Assembly (NCBI GenBank): GCA_964388155.1
Contig: CAYLYH010000004.1
Span: forward strand, 35,228 to 99,227
Direction of reading: 5' to 3'
DNA: 64,000 nt
Source: JACNKV01 sp964388155
Lineage (GTDB): Bacteria > Fidelibacterota > Marinisomatia > Marinisomatales > JACNKV01
The notes beneath the pieces are model-generated. The model saw only the letters and a program-made list of their open reading frames with translations, had not been told where the DNA came from and ran no database searches. A program made the translations under genes and the position numbers. Position 1 is the stretch's first letter. Each line of letters opens with the position of its first letter. Positions 36,834 through 44,945 of the stretch are shown here, piece by piece.

Positions 36834-39800
36834 ATGAATATAGCCCGTTTTCACAGTTTTATTGCAATAGGGACCATTGCAATGATTACTATCGGATTTG
36901 CCAAAACCGGAATTACCATCGATAATTTGTCACCCGGGAAAAGGGGCGACAAGCTCTATCATGCCTGGGTGTATTTTACAGATAAAGGCAGTGTATCTGA
37001 ATTTGATCGTTTATCTGCGAAAGAAACCCTCAGCAAACGCACGCTGAAACGCAGATCAAAGACACGCCCATCAAAACTCATCGACGATCGTGATATACCC
37101 GTTTATGAAATTTATATAAACCAAATTATGCATACTGGAATCAAACTACGTCACAAATCTAAATGGCTGAATGCAGTTTCAGTCTCAGCCGCTTTCAGTC
37201 AGCTGCAGAAGATACAAAAGTACCCATTTGTAAAAAAGATTACTCCGGTACTGGGTGGAATACGGAATGAACCGATATCTGTAAACATAACAATTCCTCC
37301 TAACCGTGATCCCAATTACGGGCCATCCTTTGACCAGCTGGAACAAATAAATGTTATCGCGGCTCATGATGCAGGGTACACCGGGGAAGGTGTTCTGGTC
37401 ATGATGCTTGACACCGGATACTACACCGACCATGAAGCCCTCCACGAAGAACAAATTGTCGCAGAATGGGACTTCATCAATAGCGACGGTGATACCCAGA
37501 ATGAACCCGGTGATCCGTCCGGGCAGCATGACCATGGCACTCTCACTCTTTCTACTCTTGGCGGTAGAATGGACGGACAGCTTTATGGCCCGGCGTATGA
37601 AGCTGAATTCCTCCTGGCAAAAACCGAGGATATATCTCAAGAAGTCCCCATTGAAGAGGATAATTACGTGGCCGCACTGGAATGGGGTGAAGGACTAGGC
37701 GCTGATGTGGCATCTTCATCCCTGGGGTACATAGACTGGTACGAATTTGAAGACCTTGACGGATTAACAGCAGTCACTACGATTGCCGTCAATATTGCAA
37801 TCGAGAACGGAATGGTCATTGCGACCGCCGCCGGTAACTACAGCTCCGATGGGATTATCGCTCCGGTGGATGCATTTGATGTTATCTCCTGCGGTGCTGT
37901 AGATGAATATGGCACGATCACCTGGTTCAGCTCATGGGGACCAACAGCGGACGACCGCATCAAACCGGAAGTCTGCGCACGCGGACTTTCTACCTACTGT
38001 GCTTTTCCTTCAGATACAAACGATTACGGCGGTGCGAACGGAACATCCCTCTCAACTCCGCTGATCGGCGGAACAGCAGCCCTCATTTTACAAGCACACC
38101 CGGACTGGACACCGCAACAGGTTCGTGAAGCACTCATGATGACAGCAAGCGACCCGGATAACCCCGATAACCAGTACGGCTGGGGAATTATTGATGTGAT
38201 GGCAGCCATCAACTACGAGTTTGAAAGTGATTACACCGGCCCTGTGTGGTTCATCGCCACAACCGGGTCTGATTCTACCGGAGACGGAAGTGAAGAAAAT
38301 CCGTTCGCAACGATTCAGCACGGGATTAATTCTGCAAGTGATGATGATACGGTTTTGGTTGCAACAGGGACATATGTGGAAAATATTAACTTCAACGGGA
38401 AAAATATTGTCGTTACTTCAATTGAAGGTGCAGAAAACACCGTTATAGACGGGAATCAGAATGGTCCAGTGGTTGTGTTTGAAAGTGAAGAAGATTCAAC
38501 CACAGTATTAAGTGATTTTACTATTTCAAACGGAATGTCATTGTGGGATTATTTCGGAGGAGGAATTAGGATTCTGAATAGTTCTCCTGTAATTAAAAAT
38601 AACATTATCGAGTATAATACGGGTGATGAATGGTATTGTAATGGTATTGGGATCTGGATGATAAATTCGTCCACCCTTATAAAAAATAACATTATCAGGA
38701 ATAACAACGACGGTTATTGGGGCAGTGGAATCTATATGGAGCAATCTAATAATGTTACCCTCTCAAATAATAAAATCTATGACAATATAGGATTTGACGG
38801 ATATGGTGTTACACTCGGTGGAGGAGTTTATATTGATAGTTCACAAAATATTAGTTTAGTTGATAATCTTATTATAAATAATTATGGTTGGGAAGGTAGT
38901 TCTTTATGCATATCCTCCTCAAGTTGTATAATTGTAAATAACACATTTTACGGGCATGATTGGAGTTGGAATACAATCCGTTCATGGAATACAGATATTA
39001 TTCTTATCAATTGTATTATATGGTCAAACGGCGACACTCAAATAGATGCTTCCGGTGCAGATACTGAAATTATCGTCCGATATTCTGATATCAAAAACGG
39101 TTATGATGGTGAAGGCAACATAGATGCCGATCCGATGTTTGGTGATCTTGCCAATGGTGATTATACCCTCCAAGAAGGTTCCCCCTGCATAGATGCGGGC
39201 ACAGCGTTTTATGTGTGGGAAGGCGATACTTTGGTCAATATGACCGTAGATGAATATATTGGTTCTGCGCCGGACATGGGTGTGTTTGAAAGTGGTTTTA
39301 CACAACCACCTGATGACATGATTTATTTCCGTGTCGGGATGCATAATGATCCCGACAGTTCGGAATCGTTTATAGTCGGAACAACAAATTTAGATTTGAT
39401 CGATCTGTGCCGTTCACAATTAGAGCTACCTGAAGATGAACGATTTTTACACGTAAGTGGTGCAATTGATTATGGCAATGGCGGTTTCAATTCCCCGTGG
39501 AGCTGGCATTTTATTCCAGATGAATGGGAATTAGCTGAGATGTCCATAGAACTGTGTGACGGAAATCCGCAGTATGTGGAAGACAATCTGGAATATTGGA
39601 TCGAAAATGTCGGCTGGTTCTGCCCGTGGAGCAGCTTCATCAAAGAAGAATTGAGCGGAGAGATAACACTTGAAGTTCCGCATCTTGCCGGATGGAACTT
39701 GGTGGGCTTGCCATTAGAAGTTGAAGATAATTATTATCTTTCAGTTTTTCCGGATGCAGTGGAGGGAACTATTTATTCCTTCGGTGACGGTTATCAGCTG

Positions 39801-40775
39801 ATCGAAAACGTAGAGAATGGCGTCGGTTATTGGTTGCGGTTTTCTGAAAATAATACTACCACTATCTCAGGATTAGTGTTGGATGATCTGCAGATTTCAC
39901 TGACTGAAGGGTGGAATTTAATTTCCGGCATTTCAACACCAGTAGATATGAATAACATTATCGACCCAAGCGGACTCATCATTCCCGGGACTGTCTATGG
40001 TTTTTACGAAGGATATCTGGAAACTGAAACTCTTGAGCCCGGTTACGGCTACTGGCTGAGAAGTTCCGGCGATGGAGAGATCACCATTTCATCCGATCTG
40101 ACGTTTTTCGGACGTACTATCAGCCCATCTCATTCAGGACGTTCCGTCCTTAACAATACAAACACTTTGACAGTAGGTAACCAAACCCTCTACTTTGGAG
40201 TGGATATTTCTCAAGATGAAATACTCAGTTATAGTTTGCCACCAAAACCTCCGGCTGGTGCAACAGACATTCGTTTTTCGGGAGATACGAAGATATGTTC
40301 GTCGGATGATTGTTTGATTGAATTCATGAATGACGGTGAACCGCTGACGATTGAATACGACATTACAGAGAAGAGTAGTAATTGGTTATTGGTGAATAGT
40401 GAGACAAGTGAAGAATATAAATTAAGCAGTAAGGGAGTTTTGGAATTGCCCGGAGGAAGTGCGGAATACCAATTAACCAAATCACCAATTAACCAATTAC
40501 CAAGTACATTTTCCATGAATCCCGCATTCCCTAATCCATTCAATCCAACCACAACCATTACTTTTTCAATTCCCGTAGTAGAGACAAGACATGCCTTGTC
40601 TCTACAGGTTTACGACATTACAGGGCGGTTAGTCGAAACATTGGCGCATGGAATCACAGCGCCCGGTACGCACACCGTAAAATGGGATGCGTCTGAATTC
40701 TCCAGCGGAGTGTATTTTGTGAAGATGATCGCAGGAAAGTTTGTCGAAACGCAAAAAATACTACTACTCAAATAA
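36834..40775 (+). CDS. Secreted subtilisin-like (S8) protease fused to a beta-helix and sorting domain
   Basis: 1313 residues; GAGGATGTT precedes the ATG. Signal peptide (1-23), an inhibitor-like propeptide (about 40-140), then the S8 domain with the catalytic triad Asp193 (MLDTGYYTDH), His234 (HDHGT) and Ser405 (GTSLSTP), and the oxyanion Asn335 (AAGN). Residues about 475-810 form a right-handed beta-helix with pectate-lyase/NosD-type repeats (FATIQHGINSASDDDTVLVA, NNIIRNNNDG, LVDNLIINN). The two-part WNLVG module and the sorting domain close the protein. Likely cell-surface or released protease, with the helix perhaps binding glycans. Its 3' end shares a 189-bp identical block with the C25 gene. 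Confidence 0.93.
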   Translation: MNIARFHSFIAIGTIAMITIGFAKTGITIDNLSPGKRGDKLYHAWVYFTDKGSVSEFDRLSAKETLSKRTLKRRSKTRPSKLIDDRDIPVYEIYINQIMHTGIKLRHKSKWLNAVSVSAAFSQLQKIQKYPFVKKITPVLGGIRNEPISVNITIPPNRDPNYGPSFDQLEQINVIAAHDAGYTGEGVLVMMLDTGYYTDHEALHEEQIVAEWDFINSDGDTQNEPGDPSGQHDHGTLTLSTLGGRMDGQLYGPAYEAEFLLAKTEDISQEVPIEEDNYVAALEWGEGLGADVASSSLGYIDWYEFEDLDGLTAVTTIAVNIAIENGMVIATAAGNYSSDGIIAPVDAFDVISCGAVDEYGTITWFSSWGPTADDRIKPEVCARGLSTYCAFPSDTNDYGGANGTSLSTPLIGGTAALILQAHPDWTPQQVREALMMTASDPDNPDNQYGWGIIDVMAAINYEFESDYTGPVWFIATTGSDSTGDGSEENPFATIQHGINSASDDDTVLVATGTYVENINFNGKNIVVTSIEGAENTVIDGNQNGPVVVFESEEDSTTVLSDFTISNGMSLWDYFGGGIRILNSSPVIKNNIIEYNTGDEWYCNGIGIWMINSSTLIKNNIIRNNNDGYWGSGIYMEQSNNVTLSNNKIYDNIGFDGYGVTLGGGVYIDSSQNISLVDNLIINNYGWEGSSLCISSSSCIIVNNTFYGHDWSWNTIRSWNTDIILINCIIWSNGDTQIDASGADTEIIVRYSDIKNGYDGEGNIDADPMFGDLANGDYTLQEGSPCIDAGTAFYVWEGDTLVNMTVDEYIGSAPDMGVFESGFTQPPDDMIYFRVGMHNDPDSSESFIVGTTNLDLIDLCRSQLELPEDERFLHVSGAIDYGNGGFNSPWSWHFIPDEWELAEMSIELCDGNPQYVEDNLEYWIENVGWFCPWSSFIKEELSGEITLEVPHLAGWNLVGLPLEVEDNYYLSVFPDAVEGTIYSFGDGYQLIENVENGVGYWLRFSENNTTTISGLVLDDLQISLTEGWNLISGISTPVDMNNIIDPSGLIIPGTVYGFYEGYLETETLEPGYGYWLRSSGDGEITISSDLTFFGRTISPSHSGRSVLNNTNTLTVGNQTLYFGVDISQDEILSYSLPPKPPAGATDIRFSGDTKICSSDDCLIEFMNDGEPLTIEYDITEKSSNWLLVNSETSEEYKLSSKGVLELPGGSAEYQLTKSPINQLPSTFSMNPAFPNPFNPTTTITFSIPVVETRHALSLQVYDITGRLVETLAHGITAPGTHTVKWDASEFSSGVYFVKMIAGKFVETQKILLLK
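40533..40721 (+). repeat. 189-bp block identical to 33073-33261 (copy B)
   Basis: Second copy of the identical sorting-domain code. Just upstream, at about 40470-40500, the linker is coded by repeated ACCAATTA words, a low-complexity stretch not shared with copy A. Confidence 0.95.
40578..40605. repeat. 28-bp palindrome inside a sorting domain (copy 3)
   Basis: Same sequence as the palindrome at 33118, carried within the 189-bp identical block; encodes VETRHALSLQ in frame. Confidence 0.85.
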
Positions 40776-40783
40776 ATGAAAAT

Positions 40784-40993
40784 ATGATGAATGTAAAACA
40801 ATACAAACTTACTAAAGACAAACGGTTCTTTTTTCTTGTATCGGGATTGGTAATTTGGATAAGTATTTGGTTAACAGGATTTGAGACTGTCCATTGGCTT
40901 TTATATGTTCCCGCCATCACCTTTATAGTTGCTGTAATCAGTGGATATTGTCCCGGATTAATCATCTCTAAATTTATATTTAAAGATAGATAA
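40784..40993 (+). CDS. Small two-helix membrane protein, resembles DUF2892
   Basis: 69 residues with a charged N-terminus and two membrane helices (FFFLVSGLVIWISIWLTGF and LLYVPAITFIVAVISGY) followed by CPGLIISKF. The helix-CP pattern recalls the DUF2892 family of inner-membrane proteins related to the YgaP tail. It lies 8 bases after the subtilisin stop and 8 before the VOC gene. No strong ribosome site is visible, so it is less certain than its neighbours. Function unknown. Confidence 0.6.
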   Translation: MMNVKQYKLTKDKRFFFLVSGLVIWISIWLTGFETVHWLLYVPAITFIVAVISGYCPGLIISKFIFKDR

Positions 40994-41001
40994 TCGAACA
41001 T

Positions 41002-41415
41002 ATGAAATCACGAAATAGTTCTACCGGAATTCAGCTAATAAGCACCATTATTGCCGTATCAGATTTACGACAATCAACAGCGTTTTACTCAACCGTGTTT
41101 CAATGGAAAATTTTTCTGCAAGAAGATATGATTACCATTTATGAACTTCCGCACGGAACCCATTTTATGCTGTATAAAAAAGAAGCCTTTGCCATAAACC
41201 CCGGCCAAAAACCGGAAATGGCATCAAAAGGTACAATTACCGGAACGGAATTCTATTTTCATACGGAAGATTTGGAGGCCGTTATAAAACGATTTGAAGC
41301 AATTGGTGCAAGATGTCTGACCCCACTTTCCGAGCGCCCATGGGGCGATGAAGTTGCTTACTACGCTGATCCTGACGGAAACGTCTTGGCCATCGGGCGT
41401 CCGCTGAAAAAATAA
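41002..41415 (+). CDS. VOC-superfamily (glyoxalase/bleomycin resistance-like) protein
   Basis: 137 residues with the paired beta-alpha-beta-beta-beta halves of the vicinal oxygen chelate fold: IIAVSDLRQSTAFYSTVFQW in the first half and the closing EVAYYADPDGNVLAIGRP in the second. Members include glyoxalases, dioxygenases and resistance proteins; the substrate cannot be read from the sequence. It sits between the small membrane protein and the nitroreductase gene, 6 bases from the latter. Confidence 0.85.
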   Translation: MKSRNSSTGIQLISTIIAVSDLRQSTAFYSTVFQWKIFLQEDMITIYELPHGTHFMLYKKEAFAINPGQKPEMASKGTITGTEFYFHTEDLEAVIKRFEAIGARCLTPLSERPWGDEVAYYADPDGNVLAIGRPLKK

Positions 41416-41421
41416 AAAACG

Positions 41422-42303
41422 ATGGAAAGTCATTCAATTATTGATGTAGTCCGGTCGCGGTACTCCTGCCGGAGCTACATCAATGAACAGATCGTGGGCG
41501 ATATCAAATCTAAACTCATAAATTTTATCAACGGAAATTCCACCGGACCATTTGGAACAAAATCACGTGTTCATTTAGGACAGGTTACATCTGGTTTAGT
41601 GATATTAAGACGGTTGAACACTTACGGATTCATCAAGGGAACAGATGAATTTCTGATTGGAGCGACAACAAAAAATACCGATCAGCTGGAGTTGGAAGAA
41701 TTTGGTTATGTTCTGGAAAAAATCATCCTGAAAGCCACGGCGTTGGGTCTGGGAACCTGCTGGATGGGCGGTACGTTCAGAAAAAGTATCTTCAGCCGAA
41801 TGATTAGATTAACAGATGATGAAAGTCTTCCTGCCGTTATTGCCATCGGTTATCCTATTGAGAAAAAACGTAAAGCAGATATGATGATCAGAAGATTGGC
41901 AAAGTCCGACCACCGAAGATCCTGGGAAAAATTATTTTTTCTTGAAAATTTTGAGACTCCGCTAAAAAAAGAAGAAGCCGGAGGTTTTACTGTTGCCCTT
42001 GAAATGTTGCGGCTGGCTCCATCAGCATCCAACAAGCAGCCGTGGAAAATTGTAAAAAACAAGTACGGGTATCATTTTTATTTACGGCGAACAAAAGGAT
42101 ATTTGGATCAACCGATTTTAGCAAAAACCGGAAAAGCCGACCTGCAGCGAATCGATATCGGAATTGCTATGAGCCACTTTGAGCTGACACTCAGAGAAGC
42201 GGGAATCAAAGGGGATTGGATAGTGAGCAATCCAAATATCACCCTCCCTGACGAACTGACGGAATATAAAGTTAGTTGGGTGCCAAAATATAAAATAGTA
42301 TAA
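41422..42303 (+). CDS. Nitroreductase-family protein (TM1586-like)
   Basis: 293 residues. The N-terminal SIIDVVRSRYSCRSY is the FMN-binding opening of nitroreductases, followed by LGLGTCWMGGTFRKS and a second half with LRLAPSASNKQPWKIVK, where the pattern SxxNxQPW contacts FMN. This duplicated layout matches the putative TM nitroreductase family. It probably reduces an unknown substrate with NAD(P)H. Close spacing with the VOC gene suggests a small redox or detoxification unit. Confidence 0.87.
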   Translation: MESHSIIDVVRSRYSCRSYINEQIVGDIKSKLINFINGNSTGPFGTKSRVHLGQVTSGLVILRRLNTYGFIKGTDEFLIGATTKNTDQLELEEFGYVLEKIILKATALGLGTCWMGGTFRKSIFSRMIRLTDDESLPAVIAIGYPIEKKRKADMMIRRLAKSDHRRSWEKLFFLENFETPLKKEEAGGFTVALEMLRLAPSASNKQPWKIVKNKYGYHFYLRRTKGYLDQPILAKTGKADLQRIDIGIAMSHFELTLREAGIKGDWIVSNPNITLPDELTEYKVSWVPKYKIV

Positions 42304-42336
42304 GCAATCCAAACAAAAATAAAAGGAACAAAACAC

Positions 42337-42981
42337 ATGAAGAACATACTAATTGTATTAGTGAGTTTATCAGCATTGCTATATTCTCAAAATACTAAAT
42401 TATCGAAGGGTTTAGGATTTGCAGCAGGAATGATTTCCGGCAGTGGATTTTCTTACCGTCAACTGGATGATACACGTGGATTTCAGATCACCTTTGGATT
42501 AATGTCTTTCAACGATGGTGCAGATGAAGATGACACTTGGTTCTCAGAAGGGTATACCCAAAGATATAATCCTGAAAACTGGACACCGGATACATCTAGA
42601 ATTTATACAGAACGTGATTGGGGATATGACGGCAGCTGGGGGAATGTAGGATTTATGTATTATGTTCCTTTACATAGAGCAACAAAATCTACCTTTTATG
42701 GGATGGCTGGAGGAAGTACGTATTTCACAACCGAGACAGAGTACATAAAGGATTACAAATACACGATTCTCTCTGATACCACGTATTCCTACGGTCCGGT
42801 TTCCGATATCAAAAAGACGGATACATCTACGTATGATATATTTTTTGGGATTGGTCTCGGTATTGAATATGAGATTTTAGAAAACATAAGAATTTCTTTA
42901 GATCTCCCAATGACTTTTTCAAGGAGCGGAAGTATCACGATGTTTATCCCGCAAGCCGGGCTGCACTATTATTTCAGATAA
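42337..42981 (+). CDS. Small outer-membrane beta-barrel-like protein
   Basis: 214 residues with a signal peptide (MKNILIVLVSLSALLYSQ) and alternating strands (FAAGMISGSGFSYRQLD, GFQITFGLMSFNDG, WGNVGFMYYVPLHR, FFGIGLGIEYEILENIRISL), ending AGLHYYFR. This is a typical outer-membrane beta-barrel of the small OmpW/OprF-like size range, but no specific family is recognised. It stands 33 bases after the nitroreductase with AAAGGAAC as ribosome site. Confidence 0.72.
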   Translation: MKNILIVLVSLSALLYSQNTKLSKGLGFAAGMISGSGFSYRQLDDTRGFQITFGLMSFNDGADEDDTWFSEGYTQRYNPENWTPDTSRIYTERDWGYDGSWGNVGFMYYVPLHRATKSTFYGMAGGSTYFTTETEYIKDYKYTILSDTTYSYGPVSDIKKTDTSTYDIFFGIGLGIEYEILENIRISLDLPMTFSRSGSITMFIPQAGLHYYFR

Positions 42982-43333
42982 AAATAATGGGGTCACGCTA
43001 GAAAAAAGTTAGTTGGGTGCAATAACGTCGAACGTGCTATTAAAGTTTATTCAGAGCTTAGTTGTCTTTTGATTTAATTATAGCTACACCAATGGATATT
43101 GTAGCCATCGTAACCAAAGCCATTTTCCCATTTTCTAAAAAAACAGCTTGGCTATATGTTAACGAAGTAATAATGAGAGGAAATAACAATATTTTTTCAT
43201 GAGAATGCCTTTTATTTTAATCATGTTAGAGGAGTATTTTCATATCTACTGATTTAAGATTTAAGTGTGCTTAAATATTTGAGTTCACACAGAAAAGGGG
43301 TTAAAACCACTCGCTTGTTGGTTCCCTCACAAT

Positions 43334-43353
43334 CCCCGCCCTAAAGGACGGGG
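43334..43353. repeat. C+G-rich imperfect hairpin
   Basis: CCCCGCCCT-AA-AGGACGGGG, a 9-base stem with one mismatch, in the gap downstream of the beta-barrel gene and the aldehyde dehydrogenase gene, which converge here. It could act as a two-way terminator, though no clear T-run follows. Confidence 0.4.
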
Positions 43354-43394
43354 TAAGTCTATTTTGATAACTTTTTAATATATTTACCCCTTAT

Positions 43395-43417
43395 CCGCCA
43401 GTCTGGGCGGGCAGGTA
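43395..43417. repeat. GGCGGGCAGG-type palindromic repeat (copy 1)
   Basis: CCGCC-AGTCTG-GGCGG followed by GCAGGTAG. The same inverted CCGCC/GGCGG core with a GCAGG tail recurs at 47498, 63582 and, in altered form, 58068-58134. Confidence 0.6.
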
Positions 43418-43448
43418 GCCCAATTTGATATTTACATGAGGTACTCAA

Positions 43449-44933
43449 TTACCGATAACGAAATTTAACAAATCGACGTATCCACGTTGGAAACGATCGG
43501 ATACCGCTGTACCACCAGGGTTCTGATCGAAGGCTAAACCGGGCCTCCACAACGGATGATACTCTGCTGAATGACCGTAGCCCTTCAATCCCGTGAACAC
43601 GACCAACCCCGGAATCCTTCACACCGCCAAAGGGCAAGCTTCCTATTCCATATCCTGTCTGAACATCATTAATCATAATCATCCCTGCCTGCAACTTTTT
43701 TGCGATGGCTCTCCCCTTTTTCTTATCCGTAGTGAATACGCTTGCCGCTAATCCATATCGGCTCTCGTTGGCTTTTTGAATCGCTTCCTGTTCATCTTTG
43801 ACCTTGTAGACAGAAATAACCGGACCAAAAGTCTCCTCATGGCTAATGGCTTGGTCTTCATCCGGTTCAATGACTAAAGTTGGAGCACAAAACTGACCTC
43901 TATCCATCTGAACATTAACCGGAGCGTGCATATCTCTGCAATGAGGTTTCACTTCATCAAGCTGATGGTTTACTTTTTCCAGCCCGGCAGGCATGGTCAT
44001 CGCACCTATCTGATTGGCATCGGTTTCGCCACAGGATATCGCCTCCATTTTCAGCTTCAGTTTTTCAATAAATTTGTCGAACACAGGGTTACACACGATT
44101 ACGCGCTCAACGGAAATACAGGTTTGTCCGGCATTGGAATATCCGCCCCAAATACAGGCATTTGCGGCACGCTCTAAATCCGCATCTTCCAAAATGATCA
44201 TCGCATCTTTCCCGCCCAATTCGAGGATGCAGGGCTTCAGCCGTTCGCCGCATTCTGCAGCAATAATGCGACCGACGGCCGTACTACCCGTAAAACAAAT
44301 GATGTCTGTTTTTTTACTTTCGATCAGCTTTTTCCCAACGTCTGCAGTTCCAATAACGATTTGAAATATTTGTTTTTGATCAGTGATTTCATCGAAGGTT
44401 TCTTTTAATAACTTTCCGGTTAACGGCGTGTGCTCTGAGGGCTTTAAAACAACAGTATTCCCGGCAAGCAGAGCCTCAATCACCGGAGATAAGGTCAAAA
44501 TAAATGGATAATTCCATGGGGAAATAATCCCGGCAACTCCATGCGGATGGTATTCCACCCAAGCACGTTTGTGCAGATATAATCCGACTGACCGTCTCTC
44601 TTTTGATAATGCTTTCTTCATATGTGCGGACTTAGCCGTCAAAAGATCTACGCCTACAAAGAACTCCAAAACAGCATCCTGATAGGATTTACCGGTTTCG
44701 TTTCGAATTGTATCGATAAATTGACCCATCTTTTTAACTAAGGCTTTTCGAAACAATCGTATTAATCTTTTTCTATTGCGTAGAGGAGTGGAGTTATAAG
44801 AAGTTGCCGCCTTTTTTGCATTATCCAATATGGTGTGCACAGCCTTTGAAGAAGAAAACGGCACAACACCAAGCGATTCCATTGTCGCAGGATTAAAACA
44901 CTTCAGTTGATCTTTCTCAATATATGAACTCAT
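43449..44933 (-). CDS. Aldehyde dehydrogenase (NAD(P)-dependent family)
   Basis: 494 residues with the complete ALDH core: ISPWNYPF, VLKPSEHTP (cofactor pocket), FTGSTAVGR (NAD loop), the catalytic Glu in LELGGKDAM, the nucleophile Cys272 in NAGQTC, and EETFGPVISVYK. A basic and aromatic C-terminal tail (WWYSGIRSFPTWIRRF) is longer than in most family members and may touch the membrane, as in long-chain aldehyde dehydrogenases. It lies 12 bases downstream of the GMC oxidase gene. Together they could take an alcohol or sterol-like substrate to the acid; the substrate is inferred only from this pairing. Confidence 0.92.
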   Translation of the reverse strand: MSSYIEKDQLKCFNPATMESLGVVPFSSSKAVHTILDNAKKAATSYNSTPLRNRKRLIRLFRKALVKKMGQFIDTIRNETGKSYQDAVLEFFVGVDLLTAKSAHMKKALSKERRSVGLYLHKRAWVEYHPHGVAGIISPWNYPFILTLSPVIEALLAGNTVVLKPSEHTPLTGKLLKETFDEITDQKQIFQIVIGTADVGKKLIESKKTDIICFTGSTAVGRIIAAECGERLKPCILELGGKDAMIILEDADLERAANACIWGGYSNAGQTCISVERVIVCNPVFDKFIEKLKLKMEAISCGETDANQIGAMTMPAGLEKVNHQLDEVKPHCRDMHAPVNVQMDRGQFCAPTLVIEPDEDQAISHEETFGPVISVYKVKDEQEAIQKANESRYGLAASVFTTDKKKGRAIAKKLQAGMIMINDVQTGYGIGSLPFGGVKDSGVGRVHGIEGLRSFSRVSSVVEARFSLRSEPWWYSGIRSFPTWIRRFVKFRYR

Positions 44934-44945
44934 TTCATCCTAATC

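Larger units (their letters stand above)
42982..43448. other. Intergenic region with palindromic repeats, no gene seen
   Basis: About 470 bases between convergent genes. It holds an imperfect C+G hairpin at 43334-43353 (CCCCG...CGGGG) and a CCGCC...GGCGGGCAGG element at 43395-43417. It also repeats AAGTTAGTTGGGTGC from the end of the nitroreductase gene (42269 region). No open frame of note, tRNA or clear T-run terminator is seen. Confidence 0.6.
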
